A DNA stretch of 64,000 nt from Meghimatium bilineatum. Taxonomy: Eukaryota > Mollusca > Gastropoda > Stylommatophora > Philomycidae. This document shows positions 1 through 10,085 of this stretch, one piece after another; the first letter of the stretch is position 1; each line of letters starts with the position of its first letter. The notes below the pieces were generated by a model, which searched no databases, was not told where the DNA came from, and saw only the letters and a list, made by a program, of their open reading frames with translations. The translations under genes were made by a program, and so were the position numbers. The DNA is taken from NCBI GenBank assembly GCA_034231615.1, contig CM067315.1, forward strand, positions 28,560,133 to 28,624,132, in the 5' to 3' direction.

Positions 1-100
1 ACGTCGTGCAATCCCGGATATACGCATGGGAGATCGGAGCATCTGTGGTGGTGGCATGTGTACAATGATGATCTGGCGACTAACCTAACTAGCTAGCTAA
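1..100 (+). mobile_element. LINE 3' end with CTAA tail, partial
   Basis: One frame reads RSEHLWWWHVYNDDLATN then stop, followed by TAAC/CTAA repeats. It aligns residue for residue with the end of the insert at 31594-31874 (RSEQLWMCPVCSDDDPTTD then stop, then the same tail). Two loci sharing both the C-terminal peptide and the tail indicate the 3' end of one retrotransposon family. It is cut off by the window edge. The clade is unknown. Confidence 0.6.
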
Positions 101-480
101 CCGACTGGCTAGATAAGTGATCTAACTAACCGAATAGCTAACTAACTAAACTAGCTAACCGACTGGCTAGATAAGTGATCTAACTAACCGAATAGCTAAC
201 TAACTAAACTAGCTAACCGTAATAGCTAACTAACGTAATAATAACAAACCCATACCCGTCACGGTCGTATGAGTGTCACAACGAGAAAGATCACGCATTT
301 CTATCCTTTACAATCTTGATGAGTGGAAACTTCACACCCCGTCCATTCTTTAATATTCTCCAGCCATGTCTTCTTCTGTCCATCTCGTCTACTTACACCC
401 TCCACCGCCTAACTAACATTAATAAGCAAACCTTAATTAATTAACTAACTAAATCGCTAACTACTCATATAGCAAGCAAA
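83..480. repeat. CTAA-rich tandem repeat grown from a LINE tail
   Basis: Two near-identical units of about 63 bp (CTAGCTAACCGACTGGCTAG and following) lie at 95-225. Looser TAAC/CTAA repeats run on to about 480. The array starts directly at the LINE 3' tail, so expansion of that tail is the likely origin. Confidence 0.7.
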
Positions 481-1500
481 ACTAACTAACCAGTATCCTT
501 TTTATTTCTATATTTTCAATAATTATTTTTATGTCCCATCAAAGATGTATGCAGCCACATTGAAAGGAGCCCCTATTATGTCATCAGCAGACCGTATGTT
601 ATATGTACAATAGATCTGTTCAGAAATTTTAAGTCAAGACAGGGAGGGGAAACAGAACAGTTGAACCGTGACAGTTTCCTAGATTTCTTTGTTCTTAAAA
701 GAACATTGGTGAGGTTGATGTTTGAAACGGTATGAAATATTTGTCTTACAGATTGTCATGCTTCACTAGATCTGATAATCTCTACGAAGAGTTACACGGT
801 CAAACCTATCTTACACAAAGGCTATTAGAAGTGGTACGTTTTTTTCTAAATCATGGAAGTGTCTCTAGTAATTGGCTGGAATGAACCCCCAGGATAAACA
901 TAATGTAATTAGCACAGTTCCTACAATGGGACCGGTCGGCCTGCACTAATATATATAGTTCAGAGGGACTTCTGAACACGCCAGGGAGTATGGGAACAGC
1001 AGTGATGTAATTAGTGACACGGTGACACGTCAATCATTGGAATTTTTCATTTCAAACCTTGGATATGAAAGAATTGTATGGCTGAACGAACTGGTTGCAG
1101 TGAGTCTTTCGTCAATTATACAGTAATGTGGACTGAACGGTTACATCATTCAAAAAGCTATTTGACGTTTTCTGTGATTTTCCTTGGTCACTGTATATAC
1201 TTTATTCGACAGCCAATGAGAATCACTAGAAAATTAATATAGAATAACTTATGAAGGATGACTCCGATGAACCCACATGACTGATTAAATGACAAAAGAC
1301 TCGGTTGTAGCTTAAGAGCATTTTTTCTAGATATTATTTTATTGAAGATAAGGTAGTTCATCCGCGACAACCAGCACGTAACGTAACTCCGTAAAGATGG
1401 AACCATTTTTCGACTTTTTCAGAGTATGGGAAATGGGCCATGTTGAGTTTTTGTTTTGTGTATACCCCAAAAAACGTATTACATTACTGCGAAACAGCCT
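480..1500. other. No recognisable feature
   Basis: AT-rich unique-looking sequence with only short reading frames of no recognisable family. I see no repeat unit, terminal repeat or splice-bounded exon. Confidence 0.5.
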
Positions 1501-1506
1501 CTAGTA

Positions 1507-1620
1507 CAGGGATGTGGAAACTCTGGCCCGCGGGCTAGTTATAGTCCAAGAACCCATACGATCATTTGAATTTGTCGGATGATGGCAACCAAGGCTGGAC
1601 TAAAAAAATTCAGCAAATGT
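1507..1620 (+). mobile_element. hAT-like MITE, left end only
   Basis: CAGGGATGTGGAAACTCTGG followed by CCCGCGGGC matches the typical left terminus of many hAT non-autonomous elements (CAGGG...GGCCCGCGGGCC). I could not find a matching right terminus or an 8-bp duplication, so the element is probably truncated. The right boundary is arbitrary. Confidence 0.5.
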
Positions 1621-1742
1621 ATGGTCTTGCTCTATAACATCATACATTTATATTAAGGGAATCATAATATTAACGTACATACACAGCTCATCAAAGAGAA
1701 GCAGTTCCAGCCATCCCATTAAAAAAGTAATTGGTAGCGTAT

Positions 1743-1772
1743 CCTATATATATATATATATATATATATATT
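1743..1772. repeat. (TA)n microsatellite
   Basis: About 15 uninterrupted TA dinucleotides. Confidence 0.95.
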
Positions 1773-1794
1773 CGTCACAAATAGTGATCTAAGA

Positions 1795-2105
1795 GACAAA
1801 ACACACGAAGCGTATGTTTCAAACATCATAAGAAAACGAAGATGGAAATACCTTGGTCACATTTTACGACTAGATGTAAACAGAAAAAACCAACAAGCCC
1901 TTATGTGGTCACCTGAGGGTAAAAGAAAAAGAGGAAGACCTAAAACATTCCTTTAAAACACCATTCTTAAAGAAGGGGAATTAATAGGCTGTAAGACCAT
2001 CCAGGAACTAAAGCTGCAGGCAGCGGATCGCGCATCATATGCAGAACCAAAACCTCTGCCCTATGTGTCGCTTGCGGCACGAAAGGAACAAACTAACTAA
2101 CTAAT
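1795..2105 (+). mobile_element. RTE-like LINE C-terminus with CTAA tail
   Basis: Translation gives RKRRWKYLGHILRLD, then EGKRKRGRPKTF, then a degraded C-terminal tail ending in ARKEQTN. The pattern R-W-x-(Y/W)-LGH-(I/V)-LR-x-D ... EGKRKRGRPK is characteristic of the C-terminal region of RTE-like endonuclease/reverse-transcriptase LINEs. It contains at least one stop. The 3' end is a CTAACTAACTAA tail, followed at once by an inverted SINE-B. Only the last 100 or so codons remain, a typical 5'-truncated copy. Confidence 0.8.
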
Positions 2106-2291
2106 CCTATTAAGGACGTAGCCATCAACCAACAGTTTTGGCTGCAGTGATTTTCTAGACAATATAAATACATTCAGTAATTTGACATTCCTTTCTGAAC
2201 GGTCCGGATGCTCAAACGCCAGTGGCGGGGATTGAGCTCGGTACCTTGGTCGTCACAGACGCGCTGTGTACCACTTCTCTCAGAGCCGGCC
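2105..2291 (-). mobile_element. SINE-B copy (tRNA-headed), minus strand
   Basis: On the minus strand a tRNA-like head (GGTACACAGCGCGTCTGTG, a diverged B-box region near 2240) is followed by the SINE-B body: TTCAGAAAGGAATG, ATTACTGAA, CTAGAAAATCACT, GCTACGTCCTTAATAGGAT. The same body occurs at 2714, 12086, 19420 and 21485. It faces the copy at 2714, making an inverted SINE pair. Confidence 0.8.
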
Positions 2292-2382
2292 ATCACATTA
2301 GGGGTGAGTTACTGATATGTTTGAGTAAATATTTCTGGTTAATTTTTCAGCGGATAATTTTCTATGCCTCGCAATGATGTTA

Positions 2383-2470
2383 TAAATATACAAATGTCCC
2401 ATGAATAATTTAAATATACAAATGTCTCGTGAATGATGTTATAAATATACAAATGAACCGCGAATGATAT
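2383..2470. repeat. Short tandem repeat, about 30 bp x 3
   Basis: Three imperfect units containing ATAAATATACAAATG and G(A/C)GAATGAT, one with an internal deletion. Confidence 0.7.
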
Positions 2471-2713
2471 CAAGAATTGATGGCACACAAAAAGTTTCTT
2501 CCTCGCCATCCTAGTGATTAGACAAGTCAATTTTATTGTTTTATTGTCTGTGTTTCTTCCAATTCTCTGAGTGTAATACAAGAAATAAAGTAACAAATTC
2601 TTCTCAGCGACGAATACAGGAAATACGGTAACAATTGTCCTTTTGTAGACATGAGATGGGCAATCTTTCTTGGCGGGCGACCATGATTGAGCATTTTACG
2701 TGTGGTATTTTAC

Positions 2714-2907
2714 CGTGGCGGCGTGGTACAGAGCGTGTCTGTGACGGTCAAGACACCGGATTCAAATCCCGCCACAGGCAATTGTGCATCCGGACCGTTC
2801 AGAAAACAATGACAAATTACTGAACGTATTTATATCGCTAGACAAACACTAAAGCCAAAAAATGCTGGGTTGATGGCTACTTCCTGAATAGGATGTACTG
2901 CCACTTT
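2714..2907 (+). mobile_element. SINE-B copy, plus strand
   Basis: tRNA-derived head GGCGTGGTACAGAGCGTGTC, with a Pol III B-box-like GGATTCAAATCCCGCC at about 2758-2773. The body contains GTTCAGAAAACAATGACAAA, TTACTGAACGTATTTATA, CACTAAAGCC, AAAAATGCTGGGTTGATG and CTGAATAGGAT. Its head is better preserved than in the other copies. No clear target duplication was found by eye. Confidence 0.85.
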
Positions 2908-3960
2908 AATATTTAAAAAAAAATTATTTGATCAGAAAGTTGTGCGACCTCTTTGCGCACCAAAAATATTTCTCTGAGATTGTGGGCAAAGCATCAATAC
3001 ATCAGCCTGGTGAAATGATATATAAACTTCTGAAATTTGACAAACTCTAAAAGTGACGACTGATTTTTTTTTTAAAAAGAGGAGGTGCAATTGAACGTTG
3101 CCATAATTCACTACAATTATTACTGCGTGACTAACTTTTCTACATGAAAAGGTTAAATAGTCGAAACAATGGTCAGACGACAATACGCAACAGTAGGACT
3201 GCAGTGAAACTATTATACAATAGGAGAAAAGTGTAAGATAAAATGTCTTCACTAAAAACAATTATTTTCCTGAAGGGGGGGGGGGGGGGGAGAGAATGAC
3301 ATAAGTTGGCGCCAACAATAATGTTTCTCTATATCAATAAAATTATTTGAATGTGAAACATTTTTGTAAAAATGTTAAAACACTTTTTGACTGAAATGTC
3401 GATTTTCTCACGTTGCCCTTTTTGTGATTTCCTTAGCCCGTGTTATTATTTGACAACTCTTGAGACTAAAATAGCTCTGGCCGCATGGAAGATTGCGTGT
3501 AGTATTGACAATTTTTCAGCCAGAAACTACCAGTATCGATTGAGAAAAACCAAATCCTACTCGAGAATAGCCATGTGGGGTAATCACAAACAGCGTCGTT
3601 TATCATGACTGACGACATACATAATATGCAGCCACATAATATGTATACATAAAAGCGATAAATGCTAGGTCGTATCAGTCAAGATAAGTGACTTTAATAT
3701 CAGCTAACAGGAATATTCTGGAAAAGCGGGTGGAAAATGTCACTGTGTTTTCCGGGGGTCAACACATAGCAGCACTATAACCTGCCATGCAAGCTATTGG
3801 AGACGACTATGGAAGTTTCAGGCGAAGATGGCTGCCCAATCGTATAGATCAAAATGATATAAATATCACGCTGACGTCGGTGGTGTCATAGTGAATGGCG
3901 CAGCAAAATTATTCTTGTCTTTCTTCGTTCGCCTGGATCATGCTTAAATCTGAAGTTTTG
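2907..3960. other. No recognisable feature; poly-G run
   Basis: AT-rich sequence with a 14-bp G run at about 3276-3290. Short frames on both strands match no family I recognise. Confidence 0.5.
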
Positions 3961-4030
3961 TTTTTTCTATAAACTTGACTGTGTTCTGTAACTCGTATGG
4001 AGATCGTAGAACATGCTTATATCTGAAGTT

Positions 4031-4212
4031 AAAGTGCATTGACTGATGCTCGAACAAGGAAAGTGCATTGACTGATGCTGGAACATGGGAAAGTGCACTG
4101 ATTCATGTTGGAACATGAAAAAGTGCATTGACTGATTCCGGAACATGAGAAAGTGCATCGGTTGGTACTGAAACACAGGAAGGTGCATTGCCTGATGCTG
4201 GAACATGGGATG
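4031..4212. repeat. 30-bp minisatellite, six units
   Basis: Unit starts AAAGTGCATTGACTGATGCT and continues GGAACATGGG. Units begin near 4031, 4060, 4090, 4120, 4150 and 4180. Because 30 is a multiple of 3, both strands stay open (10-residue periodic frames). That is a by-product and not evidence for a gene. Confidence 0.9.
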
Positions 4213-4385
4213 CGGAAACAGCTTCCATAAGGATTTATTATAAACATGTCAAATTGTCGGACAAATCTAAAACAAACATGACGATTGTTATATAACATTT
4301 TGCTTGGAAATGCATGGGGATAATCACATCACGTGACAGATCAGTGTCAACAGTATCCGATATGAAAATGTCAAACACACTAAAC

Positions 4386-4587
4386 CATTGTTTCCAAACG
4401 GGGGGACCACGCCCCACAGGGGGAAATTTGAATGTTATGGGGGGGGGGGGGGGAATTCAGAGGGAATAATACAATTTTTGAATATTTAAAAAAAAATGCA
4501 TATATTACATGGGAGGGGGAGGGAGAAGACATCAGAATTTTAGATAAGACAGGTAGGGCATGGTAAAACAAAAGTTGGGAAACGCTG
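4386..4587. mobile_element. hAT MITE with perfect 8-bp target duplication
   Basis: Left terminus CATTGTTTCCAAAC and the inverted right terminus CAGCGTTTCCCAAC match at 11 of 14 positions. The element is flanked by identical 8-bp copies CACTAAAC (4378-4385 and 4588-4595). An 8-bp duplication and the CAG(C/T)G(T/G)TTTCC-type end are diagnostic of the hAT superfamily. It is 202 bp with no transposase, hence non-autonomous. The interior is G-rich, with a G run at 4439-4453. Confidence 0.9.
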
Positions 4588-4594
4588 CACTAAA

Positions 4595-5290
4595 CAATGG
4601 CTGGGAAATTAAGAGGTAAGGGAGTGTACATACATTACGCCAACAGTGTGTGTGTGTGTGTGGGTCTTAAAATGTTTTCTGACATGGGGAGAAAGGAATG
4701 AGGCTGTTGAAAAAATGTATCAACAAAACTACTTATCTATATAAAAAAAATTACCAATTAAATTGTCTGAATCAAACATTTTTGGATGAATATGACAAAA
4801 AGCGTGTAGTTTATCCTACTTTTTTTTGGGTGCCATTTTGAAAGGGAGGTTGGAGACTGAATTCTTGACAGTTTGTGACAAGGGGAGGGTTTTCTGATGG
4901 CTAACTTTTTTTTGACAACTTAAGCAAATATGGGGATGATCTATGATGGTCTTGACAGTTTATGACGGGGGGGGGGGGGGGGTGTGAAAGAGAAGGGGGC
5001 TACAACATTTCACGATACATATGGATAACCCGAAAGGAAGTGAGCATGTGCGGAATGAAGTGAGAATGTGCGGAATGAAGTGACACTAAGAAATGTATCA
5101 ACTTGGGTTGTTTTTTTTTTGCTTCAAGATATTGATTTCACCCCATCATCCCATGATGTTGCTATGTGCGACATACGTATAAAAGGTAAAATAAAACTTT
5201 TCAATATGGCGATATACTATATAATTAAAAGTATAGTGTTTATTTTTGTGGGGGTAGTAATATGGGTTTTTTGTGTTTAGTAATTTGTCT
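4595..5290. other. Unassigned, with (GT)n and poly-G
   Basis: A short GT run at about 4648-4661 and a G run at about 4967-4982. A 20-bp duplication (CGGAATGAAGTGA-type) lies at 5050-5085. No coding or transposon signature is seen. Confidence 0.5.
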
Positions 5291-5294
5291 GGCA

Positions 5295-5500
5295 TGCTTC
5301 CAGACTATCATCAGACAATGCCTATAAAAAAACATTACTATACAGACACGATGGATACAAAGCCAGGGGCAGACCTTGCAAACGACATATTACAGAAATA
5401 AAAGATTCAACGAAAACAAACACATATGAAGCACACAAAAAAGTAATCGCCACTGACGCTTCAAGGAACAATGGGTATAAAGTGAAAAGAAGAAAATAGA
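5295..5500 (+). mobile_element. LINE C-terminal fragment
   Basis: Translation contains YKARGRPCKRHITEIKDST, then YEAHKKVIATDASRN, ending in a stop near 5500. GRP-x-K-(R/Q)-(H/W)-x-TEIK...Y-x-AHK-(K/R) is shared with the LINE fragment at 30440-30800, so both come from one non-LTR family. It is only about 65 codons, a 5'-truncated relic. Confidence 0.65.
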
Positions 5501-5584
5501 AGGGAAAAAACTATTTCCTTTTTTGGGGTGTAGAGAATCGATAATAGGTAATAACTGAAGAGACACTAATCCGACAAACAAGAG

Positions 5585-5910
5585 TGAAAGGGTAATAAAG
5601 TATTGCTAATTTTGGTAACACAAATGATAATACACAAAACGACGTTTAAACCAAAAGGAATTTATCAAGAACACAACATAACACACGTCGTGTAAGGAAC
5701 AGCTCTGTCCACTTTCATATCACATTGGAAGTCCGGAAGAGCATGAATGATGTAAAAACTAGAAGGATAGAGATGAAACAAAACAGAATTGACAAAATAT
5801 GATATAAATCTCCTATTGCAAATTATGTTCCTAAAAAATGAACAGATAAAGCCCCCCCCCCAACACAGTCTGCAAAGATGTGAAAACAGATTATCTTCTG
5901 AAAAATACAC
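5585..5910 (+). mobile_element. Foldback-family repeat, copy 1 (core motif at 5640)
   Basis: Contains GGGTAATAAAGTATTGCTAA, GGTAACACAAATGATAATAC and the core CGACGTTTAAACCAAAAGG followed by TATCAAGAACAC. Downstream GGAAGAGCATGAATG and ACTAGAAGGATAGAGATGAA align with copy 3 at 35521-35790 (GGAAGAGTATGAAA, ACTAGAAAGCTAGAGACGAA). No terminal inverted repeat is left here, so this is a partial copy. Confidence 0.65.
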
Positions 5911-5939
5911 TAAAAAATTAAGCTAGATGGATATATAAA

Positions 5940-6030
5940 ATGGCACAATGGGTTAGGAAGATTATTCTTGGAAAAATGATAAAAAGACGTCGTCCCAAAT
6001 ATCGATGGCCATAGAAGATTGAGAACCTAT
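5940..6030 (+). mobile_element. LINE C-terminal fragment that seeds a minisatellite
   Basis: In degraded frames the translation reads RRRPKYRWP, then ENLLNMKLEMCKTAQRQDDY, close to the GRPK-x-RW-(I/P)-(D/E)-N pattern near the end of LINE reverse-transcriptase ORFs. The 76-bp tandem array that follows is built from the final part of this coding segment. Confidence 0.55.
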
Positions 6031-6945
6031 TAAATATGAAACTGGAAATGTGCAAGACAGCACAGAGACAAGATGACTACACAAAGCGGTAGTCAGGACT
6101 CTTGATTAAATATGAAACTGGAAATGTGCAAGACAGCACAGAGACAAGATGACTACACAAAGCGGTAGTCAGGACTCTTGATTAAATATGAAACTGGAAA
6201 TGTGCAAGACAGCACAGAGACAAGATGACTACACAAAGCGGTAGTCAGGACTCTTGATTAAATATGAAACTGGAAATGTGCAAGACAGCACAGAGACAAG
6301 ATGACTACACAAAGCGGTAGTCAGGACTCTTGATTAAATATGAAACTGGAAATGTGCAAGACAGCACAGAGACAAGATGACTACACAAAGCGGTAGTCAG
6401 GACTCTTGATTAAATATGAAACTGGAAATGTGCAAGACAGCACAGAGACAAGATGACTACACAAAGCGGTAGTGAGGACTCTTGATTAAATATGAAACTG
6501 GAATGTGCAAGACAGCACAGAGACAAGATGACTACACAAAGCGGTAGTGAGGACTCTTGATTAAATATGAAACTGGAATGTGCAAGACAGCGCAGAGACA
6601 AGATGACTACACAAAGCGGTAGTCAGGACTCTTGATTAAATATGAAACTGGAATGTGCAAGACAGCGCAGAGACAAGATGACTACACAAAGCGGTAGTCA
6701 GGACTCTTGATTAAATATGAAACTGGAATGTGCAAGACAGCGCAGAGACAAGATGACTACACAAAGCGGTAGTCAGGACTCTTGATTAAATATGAAACTG
6801 GAATGTGCAAGACAGCGCAGAGACAAGATGACTACACAAAGCGGTAGTCAGGACTCTTGATTAAATATGAAACTGGAATGTGCAAGACAGCGCAGAGACA
6901 AGATGACTACACAAAGCGGTAGTCAGGACTCTTGATTAAATATCA
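6025..6945. repeat. 75/76-bp minisatellite, about 12 units
   Basis: Unit runs from TTGATTAAATATGAAACTGG to the following GTAGTCAGGACTC. The first six or so units are 76 bp (GGAAATGTG). Later units are 75 bp (GGAATGTG) and share GACAGCGCAGAG in place of GACAGCACAGAG. The variants are ordered along the array, which shows outward growth by local duplication. The unit encodes the LINE peptide NMKLEMCKTAQRQDDYTK. Confidence 0.95.
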
Positions 6946-7039
6946 GCATCATAGCACATAATTTTTTTTACAGTGTAAATACGCCCCATAGGTTCTCTGC
7001 TCACAGTTACTGTAGCCATCCAAGAGTATGCAGACAAGT

Positions 7040-7470
7040 CCCAGTCAGATGTTGATTATGTGACCCTCAAATCTTTCCAGAAAAGAACCCTTGCTCCCTC
7101 TACCCTCACCCATCGTCATCCCCATTTCTGTCATTCTTTGCATGTGCGCAATATTACTTCACTACTTCAGTCTAGTAAATCACTGACTGTTCTTATTAGG
7201 TTGTCCACTTCTCTTTTCAATGTCGTAGCATCAACAACAGTGCCCACCAACGAGTCTGCTATTTCATTGCCTCTGACCCCTGCATGACTGAGATGTATAT
7301 GCATGTAATACTTTGATGATGAAGTAACCAATTTTGCTGTGAGCTGGTAGCTCTTGACCGGGCATAGCCTTTCTGATAAAAACCATAAGTATGAGATTAC
7401 ACCTGAACAAGTATACGGTTTGTTGTTTCAAAGGCATGTTTGTGTTTCCATGAAGTCCAGAAGGAAGGTA
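7040..7470 (-). mobile_element. RNase H-bearing LINE fragment
   Basis: On the minus strand the translation contains YYMHIHLSHAGVRGNEIADSL (7236-7298) followed by a weakly conserved tail. SHAGVRGNEIAD is the last conserved block of a retroelement RNase H (S-H-x-G-(I/V)-x-GNE-x-AD), known from jockey/I-group LINEs. I see no protease, integrase or terminal repeats. Only the RNase H end survives. The array at 7470-7730 lies at its upstream side on that strand. Confidence 0.75.
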
Positions 7471-7732
7471 TTGCTATACGACATTAACTTGGAATCATCA
7501 CGTTCTACCAGGAGTGTAACATTGCTATACGACATTAACTTGGAATCATCACGTTCTACCGGGAGTGTAACATTGCTATACGACATTAACTTGGAATCAT
7601 CACGTTCTACCAGGAGTGTAACATTGCTATACGACATTAACTTGGAATCATCACGTTCTACCAGGAGTGTAACATTGCTATACGACATTAACTTCTAATC
7701 ATCACGTTCTACCAGGAGTGTAACATATACTT
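7470..7732. repeat. 51-bp minisatellite, five units
   Basis: Unit ATTGCTATACGACATTAACT followed by GGAATCATCACGTTCTACC and AGGAGTGTAAC, at steps of exactly 51 bp. Units are nearly identical, so the array is young. The 17-codon period keeps both strands open. The minus-strand peptide MSYSN joins the RNase H relic, so the array expanded from LINE coding DNA. Confidence 0.93.
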
Positions 7733-7964
7733 CTGGATCAACTACATCATTCTTCTGTCACATTTGACCCACATGCAGTCACGATACTTTTAGCATTCAC
7801 CGTCACTTAAGAGTGTGCCACAAAATGATAAAGGTGCAATCTCAGCCGACCTACATCTCTTCTTGATCCATGTAAATCATTTTACAGAAGACAAAGTAAT
7901 ATCGAGGCAAAACATGCAAGTGCCAATTATTTTCACATGTGACAGATTGTAAGCATATCACCCC

Positions 7965-8030
7965 AACTTTCCTTAGTCGCCCCCTACGGCATGCCTGGAA
8001 AGAAGACAAGTGTCCCTATTCTTTGAACCC
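7965..8030 (-). mobile_element. SINE-C fragment, minus strand
   Basis: On the minus strand: AAAGAATAG..., CAGGCATGCCGTA, GGGGCGACTAAGGA. These match the head of SINE-C (CATGTCGTAAAAGGCGACTAAGGA at 9290-9315), with drift. Confidence 0.6.
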
Positions 8031-8571
8031 TAAACCACTAGTCCATTCCCCAGTTGCCACAATGGCAGACACATCACGCAGAAATATAACTAAAGCCTGA
8101 CTCTCACAAAACATACAATGACAAAAATGATTTAATAGCTACGGAAATTGCGACTGTTCGCCAAATACAGTTCAAATTAATATAATCATAGATTACATCA
8201 AAAATAAGACTTGCTGATTCACTATCACATAGAAAATATAAAATGTTATAGATTATATACCATATCAAGAACAAATCATGCGTGTCGTTCAAGAGGAAAA
8301 GTATTGGCACATTGAACAAGAAAATCTCATTTTCGGATCCAAATTCTAAAAGCTCTGGCATATGACAAGAATGAAAACAATAATGTGACTGCCGCTTTGC
8401 AAAGTAGTATTGATCCATATATACCCGGTGTGTTTTCCATTGTTATTACTGGTCGAATTCAAAGTACGGCCCTTCTCTTTTTTTAAAAAAAAGCTATATC
8501 TCGTTTCAGTCTTCATTGAGTATACTCTGATGAATACGGGGACGTTTTCTGTAATGAGATATCAGGTAGGC
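8030..8571. other. No recognisable feature
   Basis: AT-rich DNA with short open frames on both strands. No repeat or family match by eye. Confidence 0.45.
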
Positions 8572-8843
8572 CAATGGTTCTTAGCATGGGCAATACGACC
8601 TCTGCACCGAGGACCACTGCAACTTGAAGGAGAATCAGTTAAAATTGTGAAATGTGGGAAGGGGACAAAAAGTTAACTATTTGAATGATAAAAATTATAA
8701 CGATACAGCTTAGGAACCATCGGTGACTTGTAAGGAAAGTCAATGACCTCTTTATTTTTGGCACCGGAAAGGGGGGTTGGGCACCACGGAAGAAAATATG
8801 TCCCATAAAGGGGGTCACATATCAAAAAAGTTAAGAACCACTG
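8572..8843. mobile_element. hAT MITE with imperfect 8-bp target duplication
   Basis: Left end CAATGGTTCTTAGCATGG and inverted right end CAGTGGTTCTTAACTTTTTT share the hAT signature CA(G/A)TGGTTCT(T/C)A. The flanks are AGGTAGGC (8564-8571) and AGGCAGTC (8844-8851), 6 of 8 identical. It is 272 bp and has no transposase. It is older than the copies at 4386 and 13481, judging by terminus and duplication divergence. Confidence 0.75.
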
Positions 8844-9237
8844 AGGCAGTCTTAACATGCAAGTTACCCATAGAAGTGACGCTGAATGTGAAACACCAGT
8901 TGGGTGAGGAAAGAAGAGAAGAGGATTGTTTACGTGGGAGGCGAACAATCGATAGCGCATCTATTCTGAGGTTTTGGAAATTTGGCATTAAAGATGGCAC
9001 GAGTCGGATTTTTGTGGCATTTACGAAGCGAAGTGGGGGGTATATTTAATTAACATGCAAAGGGAAGGATAAATACATCTGCGAGAAAAGATTGTGCATA
9101 TATAGGTCTGTCGACCGTACATTATGATATCGGATCATATAAAATGACAGATCAATACATTTAGCAAAAGTTGAGAGCATATGAACTGAAACCATTCGTA
9201 TATAAAACAGCAGTAACCGGTTTGATTCCGTCCATTG

Positions 9238-9515
9238 TTATCAGGGCCCGAAAGGGGAGCAAAGAATAGTAACACTATTTACCTTCCACGCATGTCGTAA
9301 AAGGCGACTAAGGAGGTTATGTGATGGCGTTGGCTTTCCCATCTCATATAGGGACATTGACCCAAAGCCATGCTGAAGTTGGATGTGTCAGGCCGAAAGG
9401 CGCATATATCGCAGCAATGCTGTAAACCATGATACAACACATTCCGTTCTCCGAACTACATCCTGCTAATCTGCAGGAGTTTGAAAACGAACGCAGAAGA
9501 AGAAGAAGAAGACCG
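9238..9515 (+). mobile_element. SINE-C copy with (GAA)n tail
   Basis: Best SINE-C copy with 17086: GGCCCGAAAGGGGAGCAAAG, TTTACCTTCCACG, CATGTCGTAAAAGGCGACTA, AGGAGGTTATG, CAGGCCGAAAGGCGCA, CTACATCCTGCTAATCTGCA, GGAGTTTG and a GAAGAAGAAGAAG tail at 9496-9512. I recall the CATGTCGTAA(A/G)AGGCGACTAA block from mollusc SINEs such as those of abalone. The head does not look like an obvious tRNA. Confidence 0.85.
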
Positions 9516-9654
9516 GTTTGATTCTACAAGCTATATAATTATATCAACAGTTATGCTTTTTCATCTTCGCTCTGGCAACCCTGGTTGTTAGGAGGATGAT
9601 ATAGTGTGGTTGTTAGGAGGATGATATAATCCATAGAACGGAATGTGATGGGTC

Positions 9655-9950
9655 GTGGTTCACAACATCGCTGACATACACAACATCGCTAACATACACA
9701 ACATAGATGACATACACAACATAGATGACATACACAACATCGCTAACATACACAACATAGATGACATACACAACATCGCTAACATACACAACATAGATGA
9801 CATACACAACATCGATGACATACACAACATAGATGACATGCACAACGTCGCTGACATACACAACATAGATGACATACACAACATAGATGACATACACAAC
9901 ATAGATGACATACACAACATAGATGACATACACAACATCGCTGACATATT
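9655..9950. repeat. 18-bp minisatellite, about 16 units
   Basis: Unit CACAACAT(A/C)G(A/C)T(G/A)ACATA repeated at strict 18-bp steps. It mixes two alleles, ATAGATGAC and ATCGCT(G/A)AC, in an irregular order. Six-codon periodicity makes several frames open on both strands. I do not regard any as a gene. Confidence 0.95.
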
Positions 9951-10021
9951 TTGAATTTTTTCGACAATACAACATCCAATTTCAGCAGAAAGTATAGAAC
10001 ATTCTAATGTATGAGACTATT

Positions 10022-10085
10022 CACCATATACCTAACCATCCTTAGTAGGTTCTTACGGTATGCATGACAGGAAGCAGTGAAACTA
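10022..10085 (-). mobile_element. SINE-C fragment, minus strand
   Basis: Minus strand: GAATAGTTTCACTGC, CATGCATACCGTAAG and CCTACTAAGGATG, aligned with the SINE-C head (CATGTCGTAAAAGGCGACTAAGGA). Confidence 0.55.

Noticed and set aside
2714-2790. Functional tRNA gene
   Set aside because: The B-box is good but the sequence does not form a cloverleaf acceptor stem and is followed by a SINE body.
4031-4212. Hammerhead core in the 30-bp repeat (CTGATGCTGGAACATGGGAAAG)
   Set aside because: The box reads CTGATGC, not CTGANGA, and the CTGG...TGGG stretch does not pair as stem II. Treated as chance similarity.
7040-7470. LTR retroelement because of the RNase H block
   Set aside because: No protease, integrase or terminal repeats. 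Related copies carry an APE endonuclease (57.1-60.8 kb), so these are RNase H-bearing LINEs.
9613-9979. Four overlapping periodic frames
   Set aside because: 18-bp repeat artefact; all frames are equally open.
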